From Clostridia bacterium (GTDB lineage Bacteria > Bacillota > Clostridia > Oscillospirales > Oscillospiraceae): 41,814 nucleotides of DNA. The DNA lies in the NCBI GenBank assembly GCA_024404825.1, contig JAKSPM010000002.1:1-41814 (forward strand), given 5' to 3'. The notes beneath the pieces were generated by a model. The model did not search any database. It was not told where the DNA came from and was given only the letters and a program-made list of their open reading frames with translations. Of this stretch, positions 8,178 through 15,768 are shown in pieces. How positions within the stretch are numbered: the first letter of the stretch is position 1; the number at the start of each line of letters is the position of its first letter. The translations under genes and the position numbers were made by a program.

Positions 8178-9349
8178 CTGTACTTTCTGCGCGGCACGGG
8201 TTTGGCTTCTTCCGCCTTTTCCAACGTGCCGTCCTCATTCATTTTCATCGGCCGGATCTCAAAATGGCAGTACTTTGCGATCTCATCCAGCTTCGCCTTT
8301 TCCGGGAAGGTGCCGAGGATCGACCATGCAACGCCCTTTTTCCGGGCGCGACCCGTTCTGCCGATGCGATGAACATAGTATTCATTCTCCTGCGGGACAT
8401 CATAGTTGATAACACAGTCCACATCGTCAACATCAATGCCTCGGGAAGCAACATCCGTCGCGATCAGCACGGGAAGCTCGCCTTTTCGGAAGGTCTGCAT
8501 TGTTTTTTCACGCACGCTCTGCTTGATATCGCCGTGCAGGCAGTCGGCCTGCACCCCTGCCCGCTGCAGATCATCGCACAGGCGCTGGCACATCACCTTG
8601 GTGTTGCAGAAGATGATCACACGCTCAAAATCCTTTAACAGCCGGAGCGTCATCTCCTGCTTGTGGAAGGGAGAGACCTGAATCGAATACTGGTCGATGT
8701 CGGGGCGGCTCTCCTGCGTGGGCTTGACCGTGATCTCCACCTCGTCACGCTGATACATCCAGGAGACCGTCATGACCTCCTGCGAGATGGTCGCGGAGAA
8801 CAGGCCGAGATTGCGGCGGTTTTTGATTTTTTCGATGATATGGGTCACATCTTTGAAGAAGCCCATATCGAGCATCCGGTCAGCTTCGTCCAGAATCACC
8901 GTCTGCACCTTGTCAAAGCGGATGGTGTGGCGGTTATAGTGATCCATGAGTCTGCCGGGTGTAGCAACAACGATCTGCGGCTTTTTCTGCAGGGCTTTGA
9001 TCTGCGGGTTGATATTCGCTCCGCCGTAGAGCACTGCTACGCGGATATTTTTATAATAAGTAAGCAGGCCGCGAAGCTCGTCACCGATCTGAATGGCAAG
9101 CTCTCTGGTCGGAGCCAGAATAAGCCCCTGAACAGCCTCGCTTTCGGGGTCGATATGTTCGATCATAGGAATACCGAAGGCAAAGGTCTTGCCCGTGCCG
9201 GTCGGTGCCTTGGCGATGACGTCTTTCCACTCCATAAGGGGAGGAATCGCCTCCTGCTGTACGCGGGTCGGGTAGCCGTAGCCTTTTTTCTCCAGTGCTT
9301 TCAATACTTCCTCGGACAAGCCGAGCTGTGCAAATGTTTTTTCTTCCAT
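8174..9349 (-). CDS. DEAD-box ATP-dependent RNA helicase
   Basis: A 391-residue cytoplasmic RNA helicase with all core motifs in order: Q-motif region YPTRVQQEAIP, motif I APTGTGKT, Ia PTRELAIQ, motif II DEAD, motif III SAT, motif V ATDVASRGIDVD and motif VI HRIGRTGR. It has only a short basic tail (PVPRRKYR) and no accessory RNA-binding domain, so it is a minimal helicase of the RhlE/CshB size class. Likely roles are ribosome assembly or mRNA remodelling. The specific substrate cannot be told. The start ATG follows AAAGGA. It is first of a two-gene operon and divergent from thyA. Confidence 0.93.
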   Translation of the reverse strand: MEEKTFAQLGLSEEVLKALEKKGYGYPTRVQQEAIPPLMEWKDVIAKAPTGTGKTFAFGIPMIEHIDPESEAVQGLILAPTRELAIQIGDELRGLLTYYKNIRVAVLYGGANINPQIKALQKKPQIVVATPGRLMDHYNRHTIRFDKVQTVILDEADRMLDMGFFKDVTHIIEKIKNRRNLGLFSATISQEVMTVSWMYQRDEVEITVKPTQESRPDIDQYSIQVSPFHKQEMTLRLLKDFERVIIFCNTKVMCQRLCDDLQRAGVQADCLHGDIKQSVREKTMQTFRKGELPVLIATDVASRGIDVDDVDCVINYDVPQENEYYVHRIGRTGRARKKGVAWSILGTFPEKAKLDEIAKYCHFEIRPMKMNEDGTLEKAEEAKPVPRRKYR

Positions 9350-9383
9350 GAAATGCGTCCTTTGTCAAGAATTTTCCGAAAAT

Positions 9384-9412
9384 AGTATATCATATGATTT
9401 CTTGTCTGGCAA
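9384..9412 (-). promoter_or_regulatory. Helicase promoter
   Basis: On the minus strand TTGCCA (5/6 to the -35 consensus), a 17-base spacer and TATACT (5/6) form a good sigma-A promoter. The predicted start is about 28 bases upstream of the ATG. Its -35 hexamer coincides with the one predicted for the divergent thyA promoter. Confidence 0.72.
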
Positions 9413-9435
9413 CCATCGCAAAAATGTGATATAAT
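9407..9435 (+). promoter_or_regulatory. thyA operon promoter (extended -10)
   Basis: A perfect TATAAT at 9430-9435 is preceded by TGA, making an extended -10. The hexamer 17 bases upstream is a weak TGGCAA, as expected when an extended -10 compensates. The thyA ATG lies 27 bases downstream of the -10. Confidence 0.72.
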
Positions 9436-9462
9436 GAAAAAAAAGAGCGTTCGGAGGCAGTT

Positions 9463-10293
9463 ATGAGCAAGGCCGACCTTTTCTATATCGAAACCTGCCG
9501 CGATATCCTCGAAAACGGCGTTTGGGATACGGATCTTAACGTGCGCCCGCATTGGGCTGACGGCACACCCGCGCATACCGTCAAGAAATTCGGCGTGGTA
9601 AACCGTTATGATCTGTCGGAGGAATTTCCGATCATGACACTGCGGCGCACCTATTTTAAGTCCTGCATCGGTGAGCTTTTGTGGATCTGGCAGAAAAAGT
9701 CCAACAACATCCGCGACCTAGGTGCCCACATTTGGGACAGTTGGGCAGATGAGAACGGCTCCATCGGCAAATCCTACGGCTACCAGCTTGGCGTGAAAAA
9801 CGTCTACCCCGAGGGTGAATTTGACCAGGTCGATCGTGTCTTATATGATCTCAAGCACAATCCGTCCTCCCGCAGGATCATGACGAATCTCTATAATTTT
9901 GCCGATCTGCACGAGATGGCACTGTATCCCTGCGCCTACTCCATGACCTTCAACGTCAGCGGAAACAGGCTCAACGCAATATTAAACCAACGCTCGCAGG
10001 ATATGCTGACGGCCAACAACTGGAACGTCGTGCAGTATGCGGTTCTTGTGCATATGCTTGCGCAGGTGTCCGGGCTTGTGCCGGGAGAGCTCGTGCATGT
10101 GATTGCCGACTGCCACATCTATGACCGCCATATAGACGCGGTGAGAAAGATGATCGAGTTGACCCCCTTTGATGCGCCGAAATTCCGGATGGATGCGTCA
10201 ATCCGCGATTTCTATTGCTTTACCAAGGACAGTTTCTCACTGGAAAACTATCAATATCACCCATTCACGGACGAGATCCCCGTGGCGATTTGA
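9463..10293 (+). CDS. thyA: Thymidylate synthase
   Basis: A 276-residue folate-dependent enzyme that methylates dUMP to dTMP using methylene-tetrahydrofolate and releases dihydrofolate. The catalytic Cys157 sits in ALYPCAYS, a variant of the usual APC(H) context. Phosphate-binding residues are visible in SSRRIM and in LNQRSQD (Arg178-Ser179), the nucleotide-contacting Asn in NNWNVVQYA, and HIYDRHI near the C-terminus. GGAGG precedes the ATG by 6-7 bases. The gene for dihydrofolate reductase, which recycles the product, begins 7 bases downstream, a classic functional pairing. Length is typical for ThyA. Confidence 0.96.
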   Translation: MSKADLFYIETCRDILENGVWDTDLNVRPHWADGTPAHTVKKFGVVNRYDLSEEFPIMTLRRTYFKSCIGELLWIWQKKSNNIRDLGAHIWDSWADENGSIGKSYGYQLGVKNVYPEGEFDQVDRVLYDLKHNPSSRRIMTNLYNFADLHEMALYPCAYSMTFNVSGNRLNAILNQRSQDMLTANNWNVVQYAVLVHMLAQVSGLVPGELVHVIADCHIYDRHIDAVRKMIELTPFDAPKFRMDASIRDFYCFTKDSFSLENYQYHPFTDEIPVAI

Positions 10294-10300
10294 GGTGCCT

Positions 10301-10804
10301 ATGAACTGTATTGTCAATGTGACCCCTTCCTGGGGCATCGGGCAGGGGGACAAGCTGCTTGTCTCCGTTTCCGAGGACTTAAAACATTTTCGGGCGCTGA
10401 CGGTCGGAAAGACTGTCATCTGCGGTCGAAAGACGCTTGCGACCTTCCCCGGAGGAAAGCCGTTAAAAAGCAGGAACACGATCCTTCTTTCCTCTGATGA
10501 AGCTTTTTTTGCAGAGGGCGCGGAGGTCGTACACAGCGAGCAGGCGCTTTTTGCCCGCCTGCGCCAGCTTCCTTCCAAGGAGCTTTGCGTCATCGGCGGC
10601 GAGAGTGTTTACCGTCTGCTTCTTCCCTACTGTGACCGCGCCTATGTGACGATCACCTATGCCGAGCTGCCTGCTGACCGTTTCTTCCCGGATTTAGACC
10701 ATGAGGACGGATGGGCGCTTACCGTGCAGGGTGCAATGCGCGGGGAAAACGGCTTGAAATACCGTTTTTGTGAATACCGAAACCGCAATCCGAAGGATTT
10801 TTAA
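10301..10804 (+). CDS. folA: Dihydrofolate reductase
   Basis: A 167-residue enzyme that reduces dihydrofolate to tetrahydrofolate with NADPH. Visible family features are the Met20-loop region WGIGQGDKLL, the acidic substrate residue in SEDLKHFR, the NADPH-binding VICGRKTLATFPG and the conserved VIGGESVYRLLLPYCDRAY. ATG 10301 was chosen: GAGGTG, overlapping the thyA stop, lies just upstream, and the in-frame extension further back runs inside thyA. It is the second gene of the thyA operon. Confidence 0.94.
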   Translation: MNCIVNVTPSWGIGQGDKLLVSVSEDLKHFRALTVGKTVICGRKTLATFPGGKPLKSRNTILLSSDEAFFAEGAEVVHSEQALFARLRQLPSKELCVIGGESVYRLLLPYCDRAYVTITYAELPADRFFPDLDHEDGWALTVQGAMRGENGLKYRFCEYRNRNPKDF

Positions 10805-10821
10805 GAAAGAAGGAACAACCT

Positions 10822-12045
10822 ATGAAGAAAACCGTATTACGCAGCTATGCAAGACTGATCGCCAAGTGCGGCGTCAACGTGCAGAAGGGGCAGGATGTCA
10901 TCATAAATGCAGGCCTCGATCAGCCCGAATTCGTACAGATGGTCACTGAGGAATGTTATAAGCTCGGTGCCGCCAGCGTCAAGGTCGAATGGAACTATCC
11001 GGCACTGGAAAAGCTGCATTACCGCTACCGCAGCCTCAAGAACCTGTCCACCGTGCTGGATTGGGAAAAGGCAAGACTTCAGCACTACGTAGACACGCTC
11101 CCCTGCCGCATCTATCTTGACTCGGACGACCCCGACGGTCTTAAGGGCGTCAATCAGGAGAAGATGGCAAAGTCCGCGCAGCGGCGTTACCCCATCGTTA
11201 AGCCCTACCGCGATCAGATGGAAAACAAATACCAGTGGTGCATCGCAGCCGTTCCCGGTAAGGCCTGGGCAAAGAAGCTGTTCCCGGAGCTCCGCGCTTC
11301 GCAGGCGATGGAAAAGCTGTGGGAAGCAATTCTCTCCACCTCCCGCGTCACCGACGACCCGATCAAGGCCTGGGACGAGCACAACAAAGATCTTTTTGAC
11401 CGCTGCTCCTACCTGAACAATCTCGGCATCGAGTCGCTTCACTACTATGCCTCCAACGGTACTGATTTCACCGTTGGTATGATCCCGGAGGCAGAATTCA
11501 AGGGCGGCGGCGAACTCAGCCTGCAGAATATCTACTTCAACCCGAACATTCCCTCTGAGGAGTGCTTCATCTCCCCGATGCGCGGCAAGGCAGAGGGTAT
11601 CGTCTATTCCTCCAAACCCCTGTGCTATCAGGCGCAGCTGATTGAAAACTTTTCCATCCGTTTCCACGAAGGCAAGGCAGTCGAGTGGCACGCAGAGAAG
11701 AATGAAGCCCTGCTCACGAAGCTCATCAATATGGATGAAGGCTCCGCCTACCTCGGCGAATGTGCCCTCGTTCCCTATGACAGTCCCATTCAGGCCTCCG
11801 GTCTTCTGTTCTACAACACCCTGTTCGACGAAAACGCGGCCTGCCATCTCGCCCTCGGCATGGGCTTTGCAGACACGATCAAGGACTACGACAAATACAC
11901 CCTTGATGAGTGCCGCGCCTTCGGCGTGAACGACTCCATGGTTCACGAGGACTTCATGATCGGCACCAAGGACCTGAACATTGATGCTGTCACCCGTGAC
12001 GGAAAGACCGTTCCGATTTTCCGCGACGGCAACTGGGCGTTCTGA
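10822..12045 (+). CDS. M29-family metallo-aminopeptidase
   Basis: A 407-residue cytoplasmic peptidase of the AmpS/AmpT/PepS family, which removes N-terminal residues from peptides using two metal ions. Family features are the N-terminal YARLIAKCGVNVQKGQDV, the metal-site segments NIPSEECFISP and LGECALVPYDSPI, the LFDENAACHLALGMGF block and NDSMVHEDFMIG near the end. AAGGA lies about 8 bases before the ATG and the gap to folA is 17 bases, so it probably shares the thyA promoter. Complete and of normal length. Confidence 0.92.
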   Translation: MKKTVLRSYARLIAKCGVNVQKGQDVIINAGLDQPEFVQMVTEECYKLGAASVKVEWNYPALEKLHYRYRSLKNLSTVLDWEKARLQHYVDTLPCRIYLDSDDPDGLKGVNQEKMAKSAQRRYPIVKPYRDQMENKYQWCIAAVPGKAWAKKLFPELRASQAMEKLWEAILSTSRVTDDPIKAWDEHNKDLFDRCSYLNNLGIESLHYYASNGTDFTVGMIPEAEFKGGGELSLQNIYFNPNIPSEECFISPMRGKAEGIVYSSKPLCYQAQLIENFSIRFHEGKAVEWHAEKNEALLTKLINMDEGSAYLGECALVPYDSPIQASGLLFYNTLFDENAACHLALGMGFADTIKDYDKYTLDECRAFGVNDSMVHEDFMIGTKDLNIDAVTRDGKTVPIFRDGNWAF

Positions 12046-12093
12046 TAAAGTATATAAAAAGGACGTGCCCTTTCGCGCAGAGGTGAGTAACAA

Positions 12094-12522
12094 GTGGCAA
12101 ACGGCAATCTTGTTTTTACAAAAATATGGGAAGACGAAACAATCTTTGAGCTCCGAATTTCGGCATCAAACCAGTATGTAAGCGCATATCAGGATTGTTA
12201 TTTTGATGACGAAAAACTGACGCAATTATCCGATTTTTTGATTGCATATAGTTTGGGGAAATATGATTGTGATTATTTTGAGTCAGGTCACAAAAGAGGC
12301 GATTGCACGCCTCAATTTTCCTTAAAGCTCGGAGCTGACCGTACCGGTCATGTTACAATTGAAGCTGATTTGGAAATAGGAGATGTCACAGATAGATCTC
12401 ATAGATGCCAAATGAATGTTTCCTGTTCTTTGGGCGAGCTGGAGCTGCTTGGAAGAAGCTTAAAAACACTTGCGCATAATGAAATCGGGGCATCCGTCAG
12501 TTTCGTGGATAATTCATACTAA
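12094..12522 (+). CDS. Small unrecognised protein
   Basis: A 142-residue soluble protein that I cannot assign with confidence. It starts at GTG 12094 with GAGGTGAG 7 bases upstream. It has no signal peptide, membrane segment or catalytic motif. It alternates short beta-like stretches (VFTKIWEDETIFELRI, HVTIEADLEIGD) with acidic turns and ends in a helix-like LGELELLGRSLKTLAHNE. It resembles the small acidic 'immunity-protein-like' hypotheticals common in Firmicutes, but that is only an impression. Its codons are much richer in AAA, ATT, GAT and TTT than the neighbouring aminopeptidase, suggesting a different origin. It lies 48 bases after the aminopeptidase and just before a hairpin cluster. 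Confidence 0.6.
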   Translation: MANGNLVFTKIWEDETIFELRISASNQYVSAYQDCYFDDEKLTQLSDFLIAYSLGKYDCDYFESGHKRGDCTPQFSLKLGADRTGHVTIEADLEIGDVTDRSHRCQMNVSCSLGELELLGRSLKTLAHNEIGASVSFVDNSY

Positions 12523-12523
12523 A

Positions 12524-12802
12524 TGAACAAAATATTGTTCACCGAGTCCCGGTTTGCCAAGTCATGACCGCCGGCTAAGCCGGCGGCTTGATTAAGCCCT
12601 ATAAGGGCATTTTACCGACAGGCATCTAAAGACGCACTGAAAATTCTTTCGATTGCATCTGATGCCCTGCCGCCCGTAAACGGGCACTCTCGCTTTTACC
12701 GTTTCATTGTACTAATTCGGAAGTGCCTTTGTTTGTTGCTTGCTTCGCTCGATGCTTGAAGCTAAAGCTATTACGGTGCACCTCCTCCGGCATAGCCGGA
12801 GG
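12524..12802. repeat. Cluster of palindromic hairpins, probable mobile or REP-like element
   Basis: This non-coding stretch holds many perfect inverted repeats. TGAACAA/TTGTTCA is at 12524-12541 and CCGCCGGC-TAA-GCCGGCGG at 12568-12586. GCCCT-ATA-AGGGC is at 12596-12608 and GCCCG-TAAA-CGGGC at 12672-12685. CCTCCGGC-ATA-GCCGGAGG is at 12784-12802. A longer-range GGCATC/GATGCC pair lies between. Two GC-rich 8-bp stems with 3-base loops bracket it, recalling the hairpin ends of IS200/IS605-derived non-autonomous elements or REP clusters. A structured RNA is the alternative. No open frame of note lies within. The remaining 12803-12902 leads into the next gene and shows only its GGAG site. Confidence 0.55.
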
Positions 12803-12902
12803 TTTCCGAAATCAACAGAGAACGGGGCGTTGATTTTGTGCGGCAAAATCCGACACTCATTCGGGATGCAGACAAATCCTAGTATGACTGGAGTAATTTA
12901 TC

Positions 12903-13652
12903 ATGATAACGGATTCTTTTGATGAAAAAAGCAAACCGATGATTTCTTTGAAAGATGTTTACGGCGAACAAAAGCATCTGACCGATATATGTATCATCAC
13001 TTTTTCGGGGTTGATCTGTAAAGCAATTCTTGAATCACACGAATGTGAGCAAATCGCTGAAATCGGTGCCTGCAACGGCAACATTCCCATATATTCATTT
13101 CACGATAAGGGACGAGTGATCGCTTTTTACTTATCTCCGATAGGTTCTACGATCGCTTCACAATGCTTATTGGAAGTCAACTGGCTGATCGGTGCGACAA
13201 AGTTCGTTATGTTCGGTTCCTCCGGAAGTCTGGCATACGAAAAGACGGCGAACCGTTTTGTCATACCCACAGAAGCATATCGTGACGAAGGAATGTCTTA
13301 CCACTATGCCCCTGCCGGTGACTATATCACGGTAAAAAACAGCAGTGTTGTCAGAGCTGTTTTTGATGAAATAAACGTGCCTTATGTCGAAGGAAAGACC
13401 TGGACAACCGATGCAATCCTGCGTGAAACCTCCGCACTGACGGCAAAACGCAGAGCCGAAGGATGTATCGCAGTTGAAATGGAAATCGCCGGTGTGCAGG
13501 CTGTTTGTGATTTTCACGGCTTGAACCTGTACACATTTATCGTTACCGGTGATGTTCTTTCGGATGATAGCTACTGTTTGGGTTCTATATCGGATGCGAA
13601 TCATAACATCGACAAATTTCAGCTTGCCTTGGAAATTGCAAGTCGGATATAA
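12903..13652 (+). CDS. Nucleoside phosphorylase (PNP/UDP family 1)
   Basis: A 249-residue member of the purine nucleoside/uridine phosphorylase family, which cleaves nucleosides with phosphate to base and ribose-1-phosphate. Family blocks seen are FGSSGSLAYE (phosphate/ribose site), IPTEAYRDEGMSYHY (the 'EA(I)RDEG' segment), the base and ribose motif AVEMEIAGVQAV, and VTGDVLSDD. Substrate choice (uridine, adenosine or modified nucleosides) cannot be decided from these motifs. GGAG lies 11 bases before the ATG. Codon use is AT-richer than the flanking core genes, like the small gene at 12094. The 12-kb upstream operon and the flotillin downstream are not obviously related to it. Confidence 0.85.
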   Translation: MITDSFDEKSKPMISLKDVYGEQKHLTDICIITFSGLICKAILESHECEQIAEIGACNGNIPIYSFHDKGRVIAFYLSPIGSTIASQCLLEVNWLIGATKFVMFGSSGSLAYEKTANRFVIPTEAYRDEGMSYHYAPAGDYITVKNSSVVRAVFDEINVPYVEGKTWTTDAILRETSALTAKRRAEGCIAVEMEIAGVQAVCDFHGLNLYTFIVTGDVLSDDSYCLGSISDANHNIDKFQLALEIASRI

Positions 13653-13668
13653 CTGTTGAAATGAAAAT

Positions 13669-13712
13669 GACCCGCCGAAGAGGAAAGCAAAGTCCTTTTC
13701 GGCGGGTCTTTC
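13669..13712. terminator. Bidirectional terminator
   Basis: A stem of about 16 bp (GACCCGCCGAAGAGGA with TCCTTTTCGGCGGGTC, one G-T pair, 8-base loop) lies between the converging phosphorylase and flotillin genes. TCTTTCT follows on the plus strand and ATTTTCATTTC on the minus strand, so it can serve both. Confidence 0.8.
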
Positions 13713-13734
13713 TGTGTCATTAAGCTTGCTTGCA

Positions 13735-13766
13735 GGGCGTGCCTTCCGGCACGCCCCGTTTTTTCT
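13735..13766 (+). terminator. Second terminator, plus strand
   Basis: GGGCGTGCC-TTCC-GGCACGCCC is followed by CGTTTTTTCTT. The T-run is only on the plus strand, so it backs up termination of the phosphorylase transcript before it enters the flotillin gene. Confidence 0.82.
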
Positions 13767-13779
13767 TCTGCACAGTGCT

Positions 13780-15180
13780 TTAATTCTTTTCCTGCGGCTT
13801 ACCTGCGAGCTTGCCGCCTGCGTAGCCTGCCACAATGGATGCCAGGTCGATACCGGTCGATTCCTTCATCCCGTCGATGATCTGATTTGCACCGTTCATG
13901 ACGTCCTTGATGAGCCTCGTGGAGTTGCCGTCACCGTACATGACGATCTTGTCGGTCTTGGCAAGAGGCTCGGCGGCGTTCTTCACCACATCGGGAAGAG
14001 CGGTCAGATACATCTCAAGGATGGAGGCTTCACCCATCTTCTTCTGGGCTTCGGCTTTCTTCTCAATGGCTTCCGCTTCCGCCAAACCCTTGGCACGGAT
14101 ACCTTCGGCCTCCTGCTCCATCGCGTAGCGCATGGCTTCGGCCTCTGCCTTCTTTGCCTCGGCCTGCTTGACGGCCTCATAGGCCTTTGCCTCCGCGTCC
14201 CTCTGGCGGCGGATCAGCTCTGCTTCGGCTTCCTTTTCGGCCTTATACTTCATTGCATCTGCCTGCTTACGTACCTCTGCGTCCAGCTGACGCTCCTTGA
14301 GGGCGATTTCCTTTTCGGCAAGCTCTGCTTCCTTTTCACGCCTTGCAATGTCTGCATTCGTGCGCGTGACCTCAACGGTCTTACGCTGTGCCTCCTGCTG
14401 GATAGAGTAGGCGGCGTCTGCCTCTGCACGCTTGGAGTCGGCCTTGACCTTCATCTCGGCCTGCTGCACAGCCAGTGCGGCATCCTGCTCCGCCATCAGC
14501 TTCTCGGCCTGCACCTTGACGGCGTTGGCCTCCTGCTGGGCGTTGGAGGTTGCAATGGCAATGTCTCTCTGCGCATTTGCCTTTGCGATCTGTGCATTCT
14601 TGCGGATCTGCTCCACGTTGTCGATACCCATGTTCTCAATGGTGCCGGCACCGTCCTTGAAATTCTGAATATTGAAGTTCACGACCTCAATACCGAGCTT
14701 GCGCATATCAGGAACGACGTTTTCGGTGATCTTGCGGGCAACGCCCTGTCTGTCCTGCACCATTTCCTTCAGTCCGACGGAGCCGACGATCTCACGCATG
14801 TTACCTTCGAGCACCTGTGTGACAAGCGTTACAAGCTCCTGCGGCTTCTTTCCGAGCAGGGATTCGGCGGCAAGCTTCAGAAGCTCCGGGTCGGAGCTGA
14901 TCTTAACGTTTGCAACACCGTCAACGGTCACGTTGATAAATTCGTTCGTGGGGACTGCCTCGCTGGTCTTCACGTCAACCTGCATGACCCGCAGGGAAAG
15001 CTTGTCAACACGTTCAAAGAATGGAACATGCCAGCCGGCTTTACCGATCAGGATACGCTTCTTCCCGAGGCCGGAGATGATGTACGCGGTGTCAGGAGGC
15101 GCTTTAAGATAACCGCAGGCAATCAGGATGATTGCAAGCACGCCGAGGATGGGGCCTAATACGAACCAAATGTTTTCCAT
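13780..15180 (-). CDS. Flotillin-like SPFH-domain membrane protein
   Basis: A 466-residue flotillin/YuaG-type protein that in this family forms oligomeric scaffolds in membrane microdomains. It has an N-terminal membrane segment (about residues 4-25), an SPFH/band-7 domain (about 30-200, including DVKTSEAVPTNEFINVTVDGVANVKI) and a long coiled coil rich in Glu-Ala and Lys-Ala (about 205-400). The C-terminus holds the flotillin YLTALPDVVKNAAEPLAK segment and a Gly-rich end. ATG 15180 was chosen for its AAAGGAGAG site. An in-frame ATG ten codons earlier has none. Its leader contains a manganese-type riboswitch with a terminator, an uncommon partner for a flotillin. Confidence 0.93.
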   Translation of the reverse strand: MENIWFVLGPILGVLAIILIACGYLKAPPDTAYIISGLGKKRILIGKAGWHVPFFERVDKLSLRVMQVDVKTSEAVPTNEFINVTVDGVANVKISSDPELLKLAAESLLGKKPQELVTLVTQVLEGNMREIVGSVGLKEMVQDRQGVARKITENVVPDMRKLGIEVVNFNIQNFKDGAGTIENMGIDNVEQIRKNAQIAKANAQRDIAIATSNAQQEANAVKVQAEKLMAEQDAALAVQQAEMKVKADSKRAEADAAYSIQQEAQRKTVEVTRTNADIARREKEAELAEKEIALKERQLDAEVRKQADAMKYKAEKEAEAELIRRQRDAEAKAYEAVKQAEAKKAEAEAMRYAMEQEAEGIRAKGLAEAEAIEKKAEAQKKMGEASILEMYLTALPDVVKNAAEPLAKTDKIVMYGDGNSTRLIKDVMNGANQIIDGMKESTGIDLASIVAGYAGGKLAGKPQEKN

Positions 15181-15234
15181 GATACTTTCTCTCCTTTTCT
15201 GAAATGACAATGGTTGATTGACTCAAAAGGAAAT

Positions 15235-15357
15235 AAAAAAGAGACTTTTATCGAATTCGGTAAAAGTCTCGTAAATCCTGTAGGATTCTGCACACCCGGG
15301 GCAAAGCCCGTGATGACGGTTGTGCAGCCGGATTGCTCCGGAACTACTCCCTTTTGA
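15235..15357 (-). promoter_or_regulatory. yybP-ykoY (manganese) riboswitch with intrinsic terminator
   Basis: Transcribed from the minus strand, the leader starts with AAAAGGGAGUAG (15344-15355), contains CCGUCAUCACGG and ends in CGAGACUUUU (15262-15271). These are the conserved loop and core segments of the yybP-ykoY class. Between them are a CCGGA-GCAA-UCCGG hairpin, a CUGCACA/UGUGCAG stem enclosing the CCGUCA arm, and an AAUCC/GGAUU hairpin. The closing strand GAGACUUUUA can instead pair with UAAAAGUCUC (15241-15250) to form a 10-bp terminator followed by six U. The family senses Mn2+ and usually turns expression on by blocking the terminator. That logic fits here, by inference. The flotillin ATG is 55 bases downstream. 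Confidence 0.82.
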
Positions 15358-15364
15358 TGGCTAG

Positions 15365-15393
15365 AGTATAGCACGCAGGTTTCGGATTTGCAA
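15365..15393 (-). promoter_or_regulatory. Flotillin/riboswitch promoter
   Basis: On the minus strand TTGCAA, a 17-base spacer and TATACT. The predicted start, near 15358, falls exactly at the first bases of the riboswitch. Confidence 0.75.
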
Positions 15394-15472
15394 TATACGT
15401 AGTGCACAATCTTCTAATTCGCTTTTTGGTTATTTTGCATAAATTTCAGCCGAGATATCTCTAGGAAAGCAA

Positions 15473-15500
15473 TGAAAAAGGGGCTGAAAAACAGCCCCTT
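15473..15500 (-). terminator. Terminator of the opp operon
   Basis: A 7-bp stem, GGGGCTG/CAGCCCC with a 5-base loop (15480-15498), is followed on the minus strand by TTTTTCATT. It lies 11 bases after the stop of the small membrane protein. Confidence 0.82.
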
Positions 15501-15509
15501 TTCATTACA

Positions 15510-15749
15510 TCATAATAGTCCCAGCAGGAACGCTGTGCCATATGCGATCACCAGTAAAAGGATCAGACACAGAGGAACGATCAGAAACCAGGCGGAGACA
15601 AGCATGGCGAATAGGTCGCCCTTCTCCATCTCATCTTTGACAGAAGGCGCCGGTGCTTCCGATTTCGGGTCGGGCAGCTCCTGCTTGACTTCCTGACGGT
15701 TTTTCTGTTGCGCTTCGAATGCCTCATCTACGCGATACATGCGCCGCAT
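15510..15749 (-). CDS. Small single-pass membrane protein at end of opp operon
   Basis: A 79-residue protein. Residues 1-45 are hydrophilic, charged and proline-containing, and predicted cytoplasmic. Residues 47-78 are a long hydrophobic stretch (LVSAWFLIVPLCLILLLVIAYG) that ends the protein, so it is tail-anchored in style. GAGAGGAG lies 7 bases before the ATG. It starts 19 bases after oppF and is followed by the operon terminator, so it is probably co-expressed with the peptide transporter. No family was recognised. An accessory or stabilising role for the transporter is a guess from position alone. Confidence 0.7.
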   Translation of the reverse strand: MRRMYRVDEAFEAQQKNRQEVKQELPDPKSEAPAPSVKDEMEKGDLFAMLVSAWFLIVPLCLILLLVIAYGTAFLLGLL

Positions 15750-15768
15750 GGCATAGCTCCTCTCGAAA

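Noticed and set aside
12740-12922. 60-codon frame across the hairpin cluster
   Set aside because: It runs through the palindromes, lacks a ribosome site and looks non-protein-like.
13714-15159. Long plus-strand frame of 481 codons opposite the flotillin gene
   Set aside because: It is antisense to a clear SPFH gene, has no ribosome site, and its length comes from the repetitive Glu/Ala/Lys codons of the coiled coil on the other strand.
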